A program made the translations under genes and the position numbers. The notes beneath the pieces were generated by a model, which worked only from the letters and a program-made list of their open reading frames with translations, was not told where the DNA came from and searched no databases. From Evtepia sp. (GTDB taxonomy: Bacteria; Bacillota; Clostridia; Oscillospirales; Oscillospiraceae), in NCBI GenBank assembly GCA_029256465.1, contig JAQSXW010000035.1:1-7752 (forward strand): 7,752 nucleotides of DNA, read 5' to 3'. Below are positions 1-6,993 of the stretch, piece after piece (position 1 is the first letter of the stretch; each line of letters starts with the position of its first letter).

Positions 1-1870
1 CACAGCCGATGTCTGCAGCTTTGAGAGCAGGCGCATCATTCACGCCGTCCCCCGTCATGGCAACTACATTTCCCCGTTTCTGCCAGGCCTTTACAATCCG
101 CATTTTATGTTCTGGTGTTACTCGGGCAAAAACGGAGAACCGATCAATCTCCTCCTCTAACACCTCCTGAGGTAAAAAGTCCAAACTCTCTCCCGTAATG
201 GCCAAATCGCCTGTACGGTAGATATTTAGTTCTTTTGCAATGGCGACCGCCGTAGCCTTGTGATCTCCAGTGATCATCACAGGCGAAATCCCCGCAGTAT
301 AGCATCGGGCCACCGCATCCTTTACCTCCGGCCTCGGCGGATCAATCATGCCAACAAGACCCAAGAAGGTTAAGTCTTCCTCCAATAGTTCCTCCGGCCT
401 TTCCCCAAAGTCTCGATAGGCCACCGCCAGAACCCGTAAGGCTCCCCCCGCCATACGGCTGTTAATTCCGGCAATCCTCTCCCGTTCTCCGCCCCGCAAA
501 ACAGCAATCCCTCTACTCGACCGAATGGAGGTGCATCGGCGCAAAATCACTTCCGGTGCTCCTTTTACCGCCATACGCCAGGTTCCATCTGCAAGCTGAT
601 GTAGTGTACTCATCCGTTTCCGCTCTGAGTCAAAGGGGAGTTCTCCCACTCTGGGATACTCCTGATCCAGCTTCCCCTTTAGGATGCCTTCCCGGTATGC
701 CAGTTCGACAAAGGCTTTCTCAGTGGGATCTCCGGTCAGGATTGGTGCTTTCCCCATTTCCGGGGTAATCTGTGTATTATTACAGAGAGCTCCCAACGTG
801 AGCAGTTCCCGGAACAAGGTTTCCTCTCTTGGCCAAACTTCCACAATGGTCATCTTGTTTTGGGTAAGCGTCCCTGTTTTATCCGAACAGATGACCGATG
901 CACAACCAAGCGTCTCCACCGCCGGAAGGTGCTTAATGATGGAATGGAATTTTGCCATGCGCTGCACGCCCAAGGCTAACACGATGGTGACAATGGCAGG
1001 CAAGCCTTCCGGAATGGCCGCCACCGCCAAAGAAACGGCAGTCATCAGCATGTCCAGAAGAGGTCTTTGCTGCATGAGACCCACGCCAAGTAGAACCCCA
1101 CAGACAGACAGGCAGATAAAAGACAGCGCCTTTGAGATTTCTCCCATCTTCTTTTGCAGCGGCGTCTCTCCCTTTTCCTGCCGCAGAAGCATACCGGCAA
1201 TCCGCCCCATCTCCGTATTCATTCCAGTTTCTGTCACCACCGCCACGCCACGTCCTGTGGTAATTACCGTGGCGGCAATCACCATGTTTTTTCGGTCACC
1301 CAGGGGGGTTTCCGGCGGCAAACCCTCCTCGGGTCTCTTGCTGACTGGCAGGGATTCCCCTGTCATGGCGGATTCATCCGTCATGAGCCCTGACGCTGTG
1401 AGAAGCCTCGCGTCTGCCGGAACAAAGTCTCCCGCTTTTAAGTGAATGATATCTCCCGGCACCAGACTCACCGCCTCGATACGCTGCAACGATCCGTCAC
1501 GCACGACCCGGGCCATCGGTGCTGAGAGTTTCTCCAGCGCTTCTAACGCCCTTTGTGCGTTATCTTCCTGAGAGATCGAGATGCAAGCATTCACCAAAAC
1601 AATGAGTAAAATGATTGCGGCATCCAAAATCTCTTCCTTGCCCCCGGTTAAAACAGAGAGGACCGCCGCTGCCAGCAGAACCAAAATCATCGGATCCTTC
1701 ATCTGTGCAAAAAATCGGCGAAACAGTCCCTCGCGCTCTCCCTTTTCCAGTTGATTCGGTCCGAATTGTGAGAGTCTGCGCGCGCCTTCCCCAGCGCTCA
1801 GCCCCCTGTCCTCCCTGGTGTCTAATTCCCGCAAAACATCCTGGACTTCCTTACTGAACCATGTGCTCAT
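1..1870 (-). CDS. P-type cation (probably Ca2+) ATPase, SERCA/YloB-like, 3'-truncated by window edge
   Basis: This integral membrane pump uses ATP to move cations, most likely Ca2+, out of the cytoplasm. 623 residues are visible, from ATG 1870 to the left edge; family members are near 850-900, so M5-M10 are missing. In order: Cation_ATPase_N region (1-55), M1 about 61-78, M2 about 81-100, actuator domain with TGES at 170-173, M3 about 247-265, M4 with PEGLP (Glu288, the counterpart of a Ca2+ site residue), phosphorylation motif DKTGT (Asp330), nucleotide-binding KGAPE (Lys436), and the hinge TGDGVND (Asp608). AAIPEGLPAIVT and the segment leading to DKTGT are typical of type IIA pumps. The M5-M6 ion ligands are off the window, so Ca2+ rather than Mn2+ or another ion is inferred. 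An AAGGAAGGGG ribosome binding site precedes the ATG. A terminator upstream and an own promoter suggest separate transcription from the foldase gene. Confidence 0.93.
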   Translation of the reverse strand, partial: MSTWFSKEVQDVLRELDTREDRGLSAGEGARRLSQFGPNQLEKGEREGLFRRFFAQMKDPMILVLLAAAVLSVLTGGKEEILDAAIILLIVLVNACISISQEDNAQRALEALEKLSAPMARVVRDGSLQRIEAVSLVPGDIIHLKAGDFVPADARLLTASGLMTDESAMTGESLPVSKRPEEGLPPETPLGDRKNMVIAATVITTGRGVAVVTETGMNTEMGRIAGMLLRQEKGETPLQKKMGEISKALSFICLSVCGVLLGVGLMQQRPLLDMLMTAVSLAVAAIPEGLPAIVTIVLALGVQRMAKFHSIIKHLPAVETLGCASVICSDKTGTLTQNKMTIVEVWPREETLFRELLTLGALCNNTQITPEMGKAPILTGDPTEKAFVELAYREGILKGKLDQEYPRVGELPFDSERKRMSTLHQLADGTWRMAVKGAPEVILRRCTSIRSSRGIAVLRGGERERIAGINSRMAGGALRVLAVAYRDFGERPEELLEEDLTFLGLVGMIDPPRPEVKDAVARCYTAGISPVMITGDHKATAVAIAKELNIYRTGDLAITGESLDFLPQEVLEEEIDRFSVFARVTPEHKMRIVKAWQKRGNVVAMTGDGVNDAPALKAADIGC

Positions 1871-1898
1871 ACATTCCCCTTCCTTCTAGTCTTCTGTG

Positions 1899-1927
1899 TT
1901 CATAGAACAGCATACCGGGTTTGTCCA
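1899..1927 (-). promoter_or_regulatory. Predicted SigA-type promoter of the P-type ATPase gene
   Basis: On the minus strand, TGGACA (1922-1927, 5/6 to the -35 consensus) is followed after exactly 17 bases by TATGAA (1899-1904, 4/6 to the -10). Transcription would start near 1891, leaving a leader of about 20 nt that contains the ribosome binding site. It lies just downstream of the foldase terminator, as needed for an independent unit. The -10 is only moderate, so this is a prediction. Confidence 0.5.
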
Positions 1928-1966
1928 CACGATTCCTAGAAAATCTTGTTGTCTTACTCGTTATAA

Positions 1967-2003
1967 AATAAAAAAATAAGGGAGCGGTAAACACCGCTCC
2001 CTT
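1967..2003 (-). terminator. Intrinsic terminator of the PrsA-like gene
   Basis: A perfect 11-bp GC-rich stem (arms 1978-1988 and 1993-2003, AAGGGAGCGGT against its complement) with an AAAC/GTTT tetraloop lies 18 bases beyond the stop codon of the foldase. On the minus strand it is followed at once by a T-rich run (TTATTTTTTTATTTT complement of the A-rich stretch). This is a textbook Rho-independent terminator. On the plus strand the trailing T-run is absent, so it works for the minus strand only. Confidence 0.92.
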
Positions 2004-2021
2004 AAAAATGCAATCATTTGC

Positions 2022-3326
2022 TTATTGCGCTGGGGCTTGTGTGCCTTCCCCAGCATTTTTGCTCTCTGTCTGATTGGCCTGATCAGAGGACCCCTGTGTA
2101 TTGCCAGTAGCATCACCGGCCGGGGCAGATTGGTCGGCCCCCTCTTGCTTATTGGTGTTGGCCTCTTCCTTCGCATCCGCTTTCGGCTCAGTCTTGGGCA
2201 GCGTTTCACGATATGCCTGTAACTTCTCAAAGAAATCCTTGACATCCAAGTTGTTGTAGGCATCCTTTGTTTCTACTTTGATTTGATCTACCCGTTCCTG
2301 ATAGAGCTTATCCATTTGGGTGCCCCACCATTTGGTCTGATACGTTTTGAAGGTATCTTCGTCCTCTACAGGATCCAGTCGCAGGATAATGTGGTAACCA
2401 TATTCGCTCTGGATCACATCACTGATCGGGTTATAGGCGAGAGCCTTGGTGCCATCCTCAAACTCTTTGACCATTCTACTGGTAAAATCGACTCCATCCG
2501 GCTGTGTTGAGAACAGATATCCTTTCGGGTTCGCCTTCAGCCCCGTATCTTCACTGTATTTATTCATGAGCTCATCAAAGAGAGCCGTGGGATCCTTACT
2601 GGCTCTAAGCTGTGCCAGTAGATCGTCCGCTAATTTTTTCTGCTGTGCTACTTTCTCCTTGGAATAAGCCTTGCCATCTACATTTGGATCTTTGGTGAGC
2701 AAAAGAATATGCTTTGCTTTGAGAATTCCCGCTTCTTCCATGTAGCTGCGAACCGTATCCTTCGTTGCATCAAAGCGTCCACCTTCGCGACAGAAGGCAG
2801 TCTCCATTTGTTTGGCCAGGGCACTGACCTTGTTAATCCGCTCCATGTTCTTATCTGTCAGGCACATCGAATTCAGATAATTGTCATATGCCTCCTGTCC
2901 ACCCATCGTTTCGATTGCCGTCTTTTTGTCGTTTTGATAGGTAGCCTTATCCTCTTTGCTCAGTTTAAAACCTTCCTTACCTGCCATTTTTTCAATGGCC
3001 CAGAACATTTTAACCGTATCCAGCGTCTCTTGCTTTATATAATCCTTGGTGGTGATGCCACCCATATCCTCGTCCCAATTAATTCCCTGGGCTCCCGACA
3101 TCGTCTGCATCTGGTTCACATAGTCTGCATACCGGGCGAGCCAAAAAAGATAATCCCCTGCCGTGACGTTTTCTCCGTCGAAGGTAAAGAACACCGTGTC
3201 CTTGCTGTATCCCATTACTTTCTGCACAGGGTCCTCTTTTGCTCCTCCCTGGCAACCGGCAAGTAAACTAATCAGCATTGCCGACACTGCCAGTAGGCTA
3301 ATTGCCCTTTTCATTTGTTTCATCAT
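2022..3326 (-). CDS. prsA: PrsA-like extracytoplasmic foldase (parvulin peptidyl-prolyl isomerase lipoprotein)
   Basis: This protein is a predicted lipid-anchored folding factor on the outer face of the membrane, helping exported proteins fold by cis-trans isomerisation of prolyl bonds. A signal peptide with basic start and hydrophobic core ends in the lipobox LLAGC, so Cys25 is the lipidation site. Residues 45-200 are a helical SurA/PrsA-type chaperone region. Residues about 203-317 form a parvulin domain, with AKHILL (His205), the stretch KYSEDTG.KANPKGYL, and the closing YGYHIILRLD (His312). Residues 377-434 are a hydrophilic Ala/Gln/Glu/Lys/Thr-rich tail that looks disordered. At 434 residues it is longer than Bacillus PrsA (about 290), so it is a PrsA/SurA-type member rather than a certain orthologue. 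The gene starts with two ATG codons (3326 and 3323); AAAGGAG lies 6 bases before the first. It has its own promoter and terminator, so it appears monocistronic. Confidence 0.9.
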   Translation of the reverse strand: MMKQMKRAISLLAVSAMLISLLAGCQGGAKEDPVQKVMGYSKDTVFFTFDGENVTAGDYLFWLARYADYVNQMQTMSGAQGINWDEDMGGITTKDYIKQETLDTVKMFWAIEKMAGKEGFKLSKEDKATYQNDKKTAIETMGGQEAYDNYLNSMCLTDKNMERINKVSALAKQMETAFCREGGRFDATKDTVRSYMEEAGILKAKHILLLTKDPNVDGKAYSKEKVAQQKKLADDLLAQLRASKDPTALFDELMNKYSEDTGLKANPKGYLFSTQPDGVDFTSRMVKEFEDGTKALAYNPISDVIQSEYGYHIILRLDPVEDEDTFKTYQTKWWGTQMDKLYQERVDQIKVETKDAYNNLDVKDFFEKLQAYRETLPKTEPKADAKEEANTNKQEGADQSAPAGDATGNTQGSSDQANQTESKNAGEGTQAPAQ

Positions 3327-3370
3327 TGAATACTCCTTTTTTGAGTGAACTTAACTGAGCGCATAGGGGT

Positions 3371-3399
3371 AGTGTAGCACGCTTCCTTCTCGGTGACAA
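3371..3399 (-). promoter_or_regulatory. Predicted extended -10 promoter of the PrsA-like gene
   Basis: On the minus strand, TTGTCA (3394-3399, 5/6) is separated by 17 bases from TACACT (3371-3376, 4/6), and the spacer ends in TGC, giving the extended -10 motif TGnTAnnnT. The predicted start lies near 3364, about 38 bases before the ATG, with the AAAGGAG site in the leader. It sits downstream of the hairpin that closes the ABC operon, so the foldase is probably transcribed on its own. Confidence 0.68.
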
Positions 3400-3460
3400 G
3401 GGTTTCCTGACGAGCGATCTCTTCCGATGCTTCCAATTTCCTCCCCGCAGAAACAACGGA

Positions 3461-3486
3461 ATGCGTCCAGGAGAACCTGGACGCAT
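3461..3486 (-). terminator. Hairpin closing the GntR-ABC operon, probable terminator
   Basis: A perfect 11-bp inverted repeat (ATGCGTCCAGG at 3461-3471, complement at 3476-3486) with a 4-base loop lies about 47 bases after the permease stop codon. On the minus strand the stem is followed by TCCGTTGTTTCTG, only a weak U-run, so it is a less certain intrinsic terminator than the one at 1967-2003. It could also act as a 3' stability hairpin. No open reading frame in the gap 3327-3532 has a credible ribosome binding site. Confidence 0.6.
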
Positions 3487-3532
3487 ATCGCTGGATATCG
3501 AGAGTTGGAACAATCAGGAAACACATCACTTA

Positions 3533-5572
3533 TTACATGACAGGATACTTTGCTTCACAGGCGTTATCCACATACGATACATTTTCGTCAGTATCCAGTT
3601 GCCAATCATATTCTGACATGAAGTGGATACGGTCACTAAGACCAAGCTGCTCCAACACGGCCAAGGTAGAGGATGCGGTGCTTTGAAGGGTTAGGGGCAC
3701 TTCATAATAAACCTCATTTTTGCCGTCCTTGTCTTGCTTTTCATACCAGTCTCCAGCGGATAGATTATCCGTATTATAATCTCCCCGGAAAGTAAAGTGA
3801 ATGGAATTAATGTAGTTTGATTTGAGTGACTCCTCGCTCTGCAAAAGCCACTGTTTCTCCAAGCGGCCTGCCAAAACATCTTCCCGAACCGCGTCAAACA
3901 AAAGCTGAGCCGTTTCGCCCGAGAGAACGATCGAATCGTTGCTCCCCGACACTTCGGAAGGCATCTCAGCCCCTCTTTCACGAGCAATCTGACCGGTCGT
4001 CTGCACCTCAACTTGCAGGAGATCCTCCGCCTTTAGCACATCCGGGAAGAGGCTTCGAAGTCTGATTTCAGGTTTATTGACGAGCTGCGCATAGTATGCG
4101 GCAGGGGTATTCTCTTGCGTTAGAAGCTCTTCCGTAATTGGGAATTGATACTCCCGCTTTAGGATTGATCCATCCTTCAACTTATAGTCCAGATGCACAT
4201 AGTACCAGCTGCACTCCTCGACGTAAATGCCGTTTTTCGTTTGGCTCTGATTGATCAAATCTTGCATCTTGGGATCTTCCCCATGCTTCCACCGCTCAAT
4301 CTGATCTTTTTCTTTTACAACAGACTCCTGTAGCGCAAGGACTCTTGCAATACTTTCCGGGTCATAAATTTGAACGTTATGTTGATTAGAAAGAGTCACC
4401 TTCTCCACCTGATCTGCGCTGGGAACGGTCTTTTCATAACCACTGAGATCCCACTCCATCGCCAGCATAGCAGCAGAAAGCAGCACCATGACCACAAGGC
4501 AGCCCTTATAGCTTTTTCGGATTACCCGGAAGGATTTCTGCAGAAGCATTTCTGCAACAAAGTAGCCGATCACTCCCCATAACAGCAGGAAAAAGAGCAT
4601 GCTTGCAATTCCCCTAGAAAAGAGACTCGGTAAAACTTGATAAAAAATATTGCCAAAGACAAGACCTGAGCAGATTGCCACTCCGTATTTAAAGACGGGT
4701 CGCAAAAAGCTCACCACAATTACTTCACCAGACAGTTCCAGCTTCCGATAGCGATAAAGAAGGTAAGCAATCATCGTCATGACAAGACCCGCTATGGCGT
4801 AGGCGCATACCACAGAAATTCCGTGTATCTGTGCAGCAGTGAATTCCTGTCCACCTACGCTCGTCATCGGATAGGTGAGACGCAACCCTTTTAGCATGGC
4901 GTATGGGGGGGAGAGCCATTCCCCAACCCAGTTTAAAAACGGGATGGATCTGCTTGCATAACCGTAAACAAATTCGCCAAAAGAGAAATCAAGAAGCATC
5001 GTCAAGGCAAGGGTTAAACAACTGAAAATAGCGTAGAGACTAGGCAAAACCAAAATATGTCCTGTCACAAAAGCAAACATCGTCGCAAAGGAGAAATAAA
5101 AAAAGCAAAGTAATGTCTGGCATAGAAGCCAGATGGCCAAACTTTTGATTGCCACTACTCCGATCATAGCCTCTGCTCCTAGGGTCAAGAGGAATATCAA
5201 GAGATTCGGAATTAAAAAGAACAAGATTCCCGTTATGTAGTTGGTAAAAAACATGGTTTCCCGTGCGAGGGGCAGGGCATGCATCATGGAGACGGACCGG
5301 TTGTTATAAAGGTATGACCACAGCGCCATCGCCGTCAGCACACCAAAAACAAGCGCAATCCAAGGCGCGATCTGGGCAGCCATTCCCATTCCATGCTGAT
5401 GGAGCAGATAGAACAAATCGTGCGTATCTACAGACCTATCTTGCGTTTCTATCAGCTGATAAACCGGCATCAATATAAACAGCACAAAAACATACATGCC
5501 CCACAAGGGCCAAAATCGTTTCACCTGTTTTTTACATAAAGGCAAACTAAAGAACCAGTTCGCGGACCGCAT
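3533..5572 (-). CDS. ABC-2 type exporter permease with large extracytoplasmic C-terminal domain
   Basis: This is the membrane subunit of the ABC transporter whose ATPase is encoded just upstream. Numbered from ATG 5572 it has 679 residues. About nine hydrophobic segments are visible: roughly 21-40, 66-86, 110-133, 142-165, 171-195, 249-273, 295-313, 322-345 and 355-372. With the basic N-terminus (KKQVKR) inside, an odd number of segments puts the remaining part, residues about 373-679, outside the cell. That domain is polar and Trp/Tyr-containing with no motif I recognise; I recall clostridial permeases with a similar tail (possibly DUF6449), from memory only. The ATG at 5572 is preferred over the one 21 bases upstream at 5593, because GGGAGG lies 8 bases before it, while the upstream ATG has only AGAGGA at 11 bases. 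It overlaps the ATPase gene by 26 bases, so the two are translationally coupled. The substrate is unknown; a cell-wall-active peptide or lipid is suggested by YtrA-type context only. Confidence 0.85.
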   Translation of the reverse strand: MRSANWFFSLPLCKKQVKRFWPLWGMYVFVLFILMPVYQLIETQDRSVDTHDLFYLLHQHGMGMAAQIAPWIALVFGVLTAMALWSYLYNNRSVSMMHALPLARETMFFTNYITGILFFLIPNLLIFLLTLGAEAMIGVVAIKSLAIWLLCQTLLCFFYFSFATMFAFVTGHILVLPSLYAIFSCLTLALTMLLDFSFGEFVYGYASRSIPFLNWVGEWLSPPYAMLKGLRLTYPMTSVGGQEFTAAQIHGISVVCAYAIAGLVMTMIAYLLYRYRKLELSGEVIVVSFLRPVFKYGVAICSGLVFGNIFYQVLPSLFSRGIASMLFFLLLWGVIGYFVAEMLLQKSFRVIRKSYKGCLVVMVLLSAAMLAMEWDLSGYEKTVPSADQVEKVTLSNQHNVQIYDPESIARVLALQESVVKEKDQIERWKHGEDPKMQDLINQSQTKNGIYVEECSWYYVHLDYKLKDGSILKREYQFPITEELLTQENTPAAYYAQLVNKPEIRLRSLFPDVLKAEDLLQVEVQTTGQIARERGAEMPSEVSGSNDSIVLSGETAQLLFDAVREDVLAGRLEKQWLLQSEESLKSNYINSIHFTFRGDYNTDNLSAGDWYEKQDKDGKNEVYYEVPLTLQSTASSTLAVLEQLGLSDRIHFMSEYDWQLDTDENVSYVDNACEAKYPVM

Positions 5573-6449
5573 AGTCCTCACCTCCCAGCTCATAGATAAA
5601 GATTTCCTCTAGGGAAAGGGGGAGTGCATCCAGCAGAATGGGGTTTAAGGCAGACAAACGCTCCATGGCTATCTCTGTTTTTCCACGCACAATTAGGGTA
5701 TGCACTCTACCCATCTGGCTTTGATACAAAATATTCAAGTCCTGTGGAAGTACAGTCTCTGTATCCGGTGCAAACGCAAGCTGGAATTTGGTCACGGTTT
5801 CCTGCAATTCACTTAGGGAGCGCTCCAACAAAACCCGCCCCTTGGAAAGGATGCCCACATGATCACACACATCCTCTAGTTCCCGCAGATTGTGAGAGGA
5901 TACTAACACCGTGGTCCCCTCCTCAGCAACATCTTCCATCAAAAGGCTCCATACCTGACGGCGCATCACTGGATCTAAGCCATCCACCGGTTCGTCCAGC
6001 ACCAAAACATCCGGCCGGCAACACAGTGCCAGCCAAAAGGCCGACTGCTTCTGCATGCCCTTGGAAAGCCGTCGGATCGGTCGCTTTTCATCTACTGTGG
6101 AAAAAATATCCTTCAGCGCTTCATACCGTTTTTGGTCAAAACGGGGATAAAACCCCCGGTAAAACTGCATCATATCCCGTGTGCTGGCCGAAACAAAATA
6201 ATAGAGTTCATCTGGGATATCCGCCATGCGAACCTTCACTGCAGGATTCTCATAGATCGGAGCCCCCTCCATGAGGACTTCTCCTGCGTCCTGACGGTAC
6301 ACCCCCGTAATATGCCGCAGAACTGTGGATTTGCCCGCTCCGTTTGGACCAACCAAGCCGTAGATTGCGCCCTTCGGCACATGCATGGTCAGCTGATCCA
6401 GCGCTCGAAATCCGTCAAAGGTCTTGACCACTTCCCTGAGCTCAATCAT
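5547..6449 (-). CDS. ABC transporter ATP-binding protein, YtrB-type
   Basis: This 300-residue cytoplasmic ATPase powers the permease encoded next to it. Visible motifs: Walker A GPNGAGKST (34-42), signature LSKGMQKQ (128-135, Lys in place of the usual second Gly of LSGGQ), Walker B VLVLDEP (148-154) with catalytic Glu153, D-loop GLDP (157-160), and H-loop SSH (His186). The position normally held by the Q-loop glutamine reads PDE, with Asp81, a form I recall in YtrB/EcsA-like exporter ATPases. Residues about 220-300 are a C-terminal extension typical of drug or bacteriocin exporter ATPases. The ATG overlaps the stop of the repressor gene by 8 bases (ATGATTGA), with AGGAG and AAAGG just upstream, so the genes are co-translated. 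YtrA-YtrB pairing in other Firmicutes suggests a role in cell-envelope antibiotic response; the substrate cannot be told. Confidence 0.93.
   Translation of the reverse strand: MIELREVVKTFDGFRALDQLTMHVPKGAIYGLVGPNGAGKSTVLRHITGVYRQDAGEVLMEGAPIYENPAVKVRMADIPDELYYFVSASTRDMMQFYRGFYPRFDQKRYEALKDIFSTVDEKRPIRRLSKGMQKQSAFWLALCCRPDVLVLDEPVDGLDPVMRRQVWSLLMEDVAEEGTTVLVSSHNLRELEDVCDHVGILSKGRVLLERSLSELQETVTKFQLAFAPDTETVLPQDLNILYQSQMGRVHTLIVRGKTEIAMERLSALNPILLDALPLSLEEIFIYELGGEDYAVRELVL
5581..5586 (-). promoter_or_regulatory. Ribosome binding site that decides the permease start
   Basis: GGGAGG on the minus strand, inside the last codons of the ATPase gene, lies 8 bases before ATG 5572. It is the strongest Shine-Dalgarno match near the permease start, so the protein probably begins MRSANWFF rather than seven residues earlier. 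Confidence 0.75.
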
Positions 6450-6813
6450 TCCTTTTCTCCTCCATTTCTCTCAAGCGTTGGATCAGCGTCTCTGCCGGGG
6501 TACCCAGAAACAAGAGTTCTGAAGCTGTTTGGTCAAATTGGACAAGAAGCTCCTGCCGCCGCTCGAGATTTACATCGGAAAGCTCTGCTGCAAACGTACC
6601 TTTGCCAATCTGGGTATAGACATACCCTTCGTTCTCCAGCGCCTCATATGCGCGTTGAATGGTATTGGGATTAATGGTTAGGCTCGATGCCAAGGCTCGA
6701 ACCGAAGGCAATTTTTCTCCCGGCAAAATCGCACCGGACATCAAAAGTTGCCGCAAACCATCCCGAACTTGCTCATAAATGGGTCTGGAGTCCCGGTAAT
6801 TGAGTTGAATCAC
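6442..6813 (-). CDS. GntR-family transcriptional repressor, YtrA subfamily
   Basis: This is a DNA-binding repressor, very likely of its own operon. Numbered from GTG 6813 it has 123 residues, the usual size for YtrA-type proteins, which have a winged helix and only a short C-terminal dimerisation helix instead of a ligand domain. Visible: RPIYEQV (10-16), LPGEKLPSVRALA (30-42), the recognition region NPNTIQRAYEALENEG (48-63), the wing GKGTF (70-74) and a helical tail to residue 123. The GTG is chosen because AAGGGGG lies 8 bases before it and family members begin at this MIQLNYR point. The in-frame ATG at 6864 would add 17 residues, lies within the operator, and is only 3 bases from the -10 box, so it is not a credible start. 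The ATPase ATG overlaps its stop codon. Confidence 0.92.
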   Translation of the reverse strand: MIQLNYRDSRPIYEQVRDGLRQLLMSGAILPGEKLPSVRALASSLTINPNTIQRAYEALENEGYVYTQIGKGTFAAELSDVNLERRQELLVQFDQTASELLFLGTPAETLIQRLREMEEKRND

Positions 6814-6836
6814 ACTCCATGCCCCCTTCTGTGTGT

Positions 6837-6865
6837 TGTGTGTATCAACATTGTTAATACACACA
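6837..6865. promoter_or_regulatory. Operator palindrome for the GntR repressor
   Basis: A palindrome with arms GTGTGTATCAACA (6838-6850) and TGTTAATACACAC (6852-6864) around centre 6851 matches at 12 of 13 positions, with one further pair outside. It covers the predicted transcription start of the repressor operon, directly next to the -10 box. A repressor bound there would block RNA polymerase, giving negative autoregulation. The GTGTA...TACAC outer half-sites fit the kind of operator reported for YtrA-type proteins; that this repressor is the binder is inferred from position. Confidence 0.8.
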
Positions 6866-6866
6866 T

Positions 6867-6895
6867 ACTATACAATACCTTCCCGCCTATGTCAA
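6867..6895 (-). promoter_or_regulatory. Strong SigA-type promoter of the GntR-ABC-permease operon
   Basis: On the minus strand TTGACA (6890-6895, 6/6) is followed by a 17-base spacer and TATAGT (6867-6872, 5/6). T-rich DNA lies upstream of the -35. Such a near-consensus promoter needs tight repression, which fits the operator immediately downstream. The leader to GTG 6813 would be about 45 bases and carries the palindrome at its 5' end. Confidence 0.88.
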
Positions 6896-6937
6896 CAAAA
6901 AAGTGCTCAAAAAGTACGACATTTTTTGCATAAAAGC

Positions 6938-6964
6938 CTGCATTTTGTAGGTGCAAAATCGCAG
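6938..6964. repeat. Imperfect inverted repeat over the -35 region of prs
   Basis: The arms CTGCATTTTG (6938-6947) and CAAAATCGCAG (6954-6964) pair at 10 positions with a single extra C at 6960, around a 6-base spacer TAGGTG. It lies over the place where the -35 of the prs promoter should be, upstream of the predicted start, so it would act as DNA rather than RNA. It may be a regulator site or chance; no known box is recognised. Confidence 0.35.
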
Positions 6965-6979
6965 AAAATTTGATATACT
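6951..6979 (+). promoter_or_regulatory. Predicted extended -10 promoter of prs
   Basis: TGATATACT (6971-6979) is an extended -10 motif with TATACT 5/6 to consensus. The hexamer 17 bases upstream (GTGCAA, 6951-6956) is a poor -35, so activity would rest on the extended -10 or on an activator. The leader to ATG 7065 would be about 80 bases. No better plus-strand promoter is seen between 6865 and 7064. Confidence 0.5.
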
Positions 6980-6993
6980 GTTGATGATATATT

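Noticed and set aside
684..1445. 253-codon plus-strand open frame
   Set aside because: It lies antisense within the P-type ATPase gene, has no family resemblance and a composition rich in Ser/Pro/Arg typical of a shadow frame.
2709..3266. 185-codon plus-strand open frame
   Set aside because: Antisense to the PrsA-like gene, whose signal peptide, lipobox and parvulin motifs show the true frame.
3485..3502. Repeated ATATCG hexamers beside the hairpin
   Set aside because: Two six-base copies four bases apart are expected by chance and are not part of a longer array.
3298..3529. Two short minus-strand open frames in the gap between the permease and foldase genes
   Set aside because: They span the hairpin and the foldase promoter and have no credible ribosome binding site.
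5624..6674. Two overlapping plus-strand open frames of 216 and 180 codons
   Set aside because: They are antisense to the ABC ATPase and repressor genes, which carry all expected motifs.
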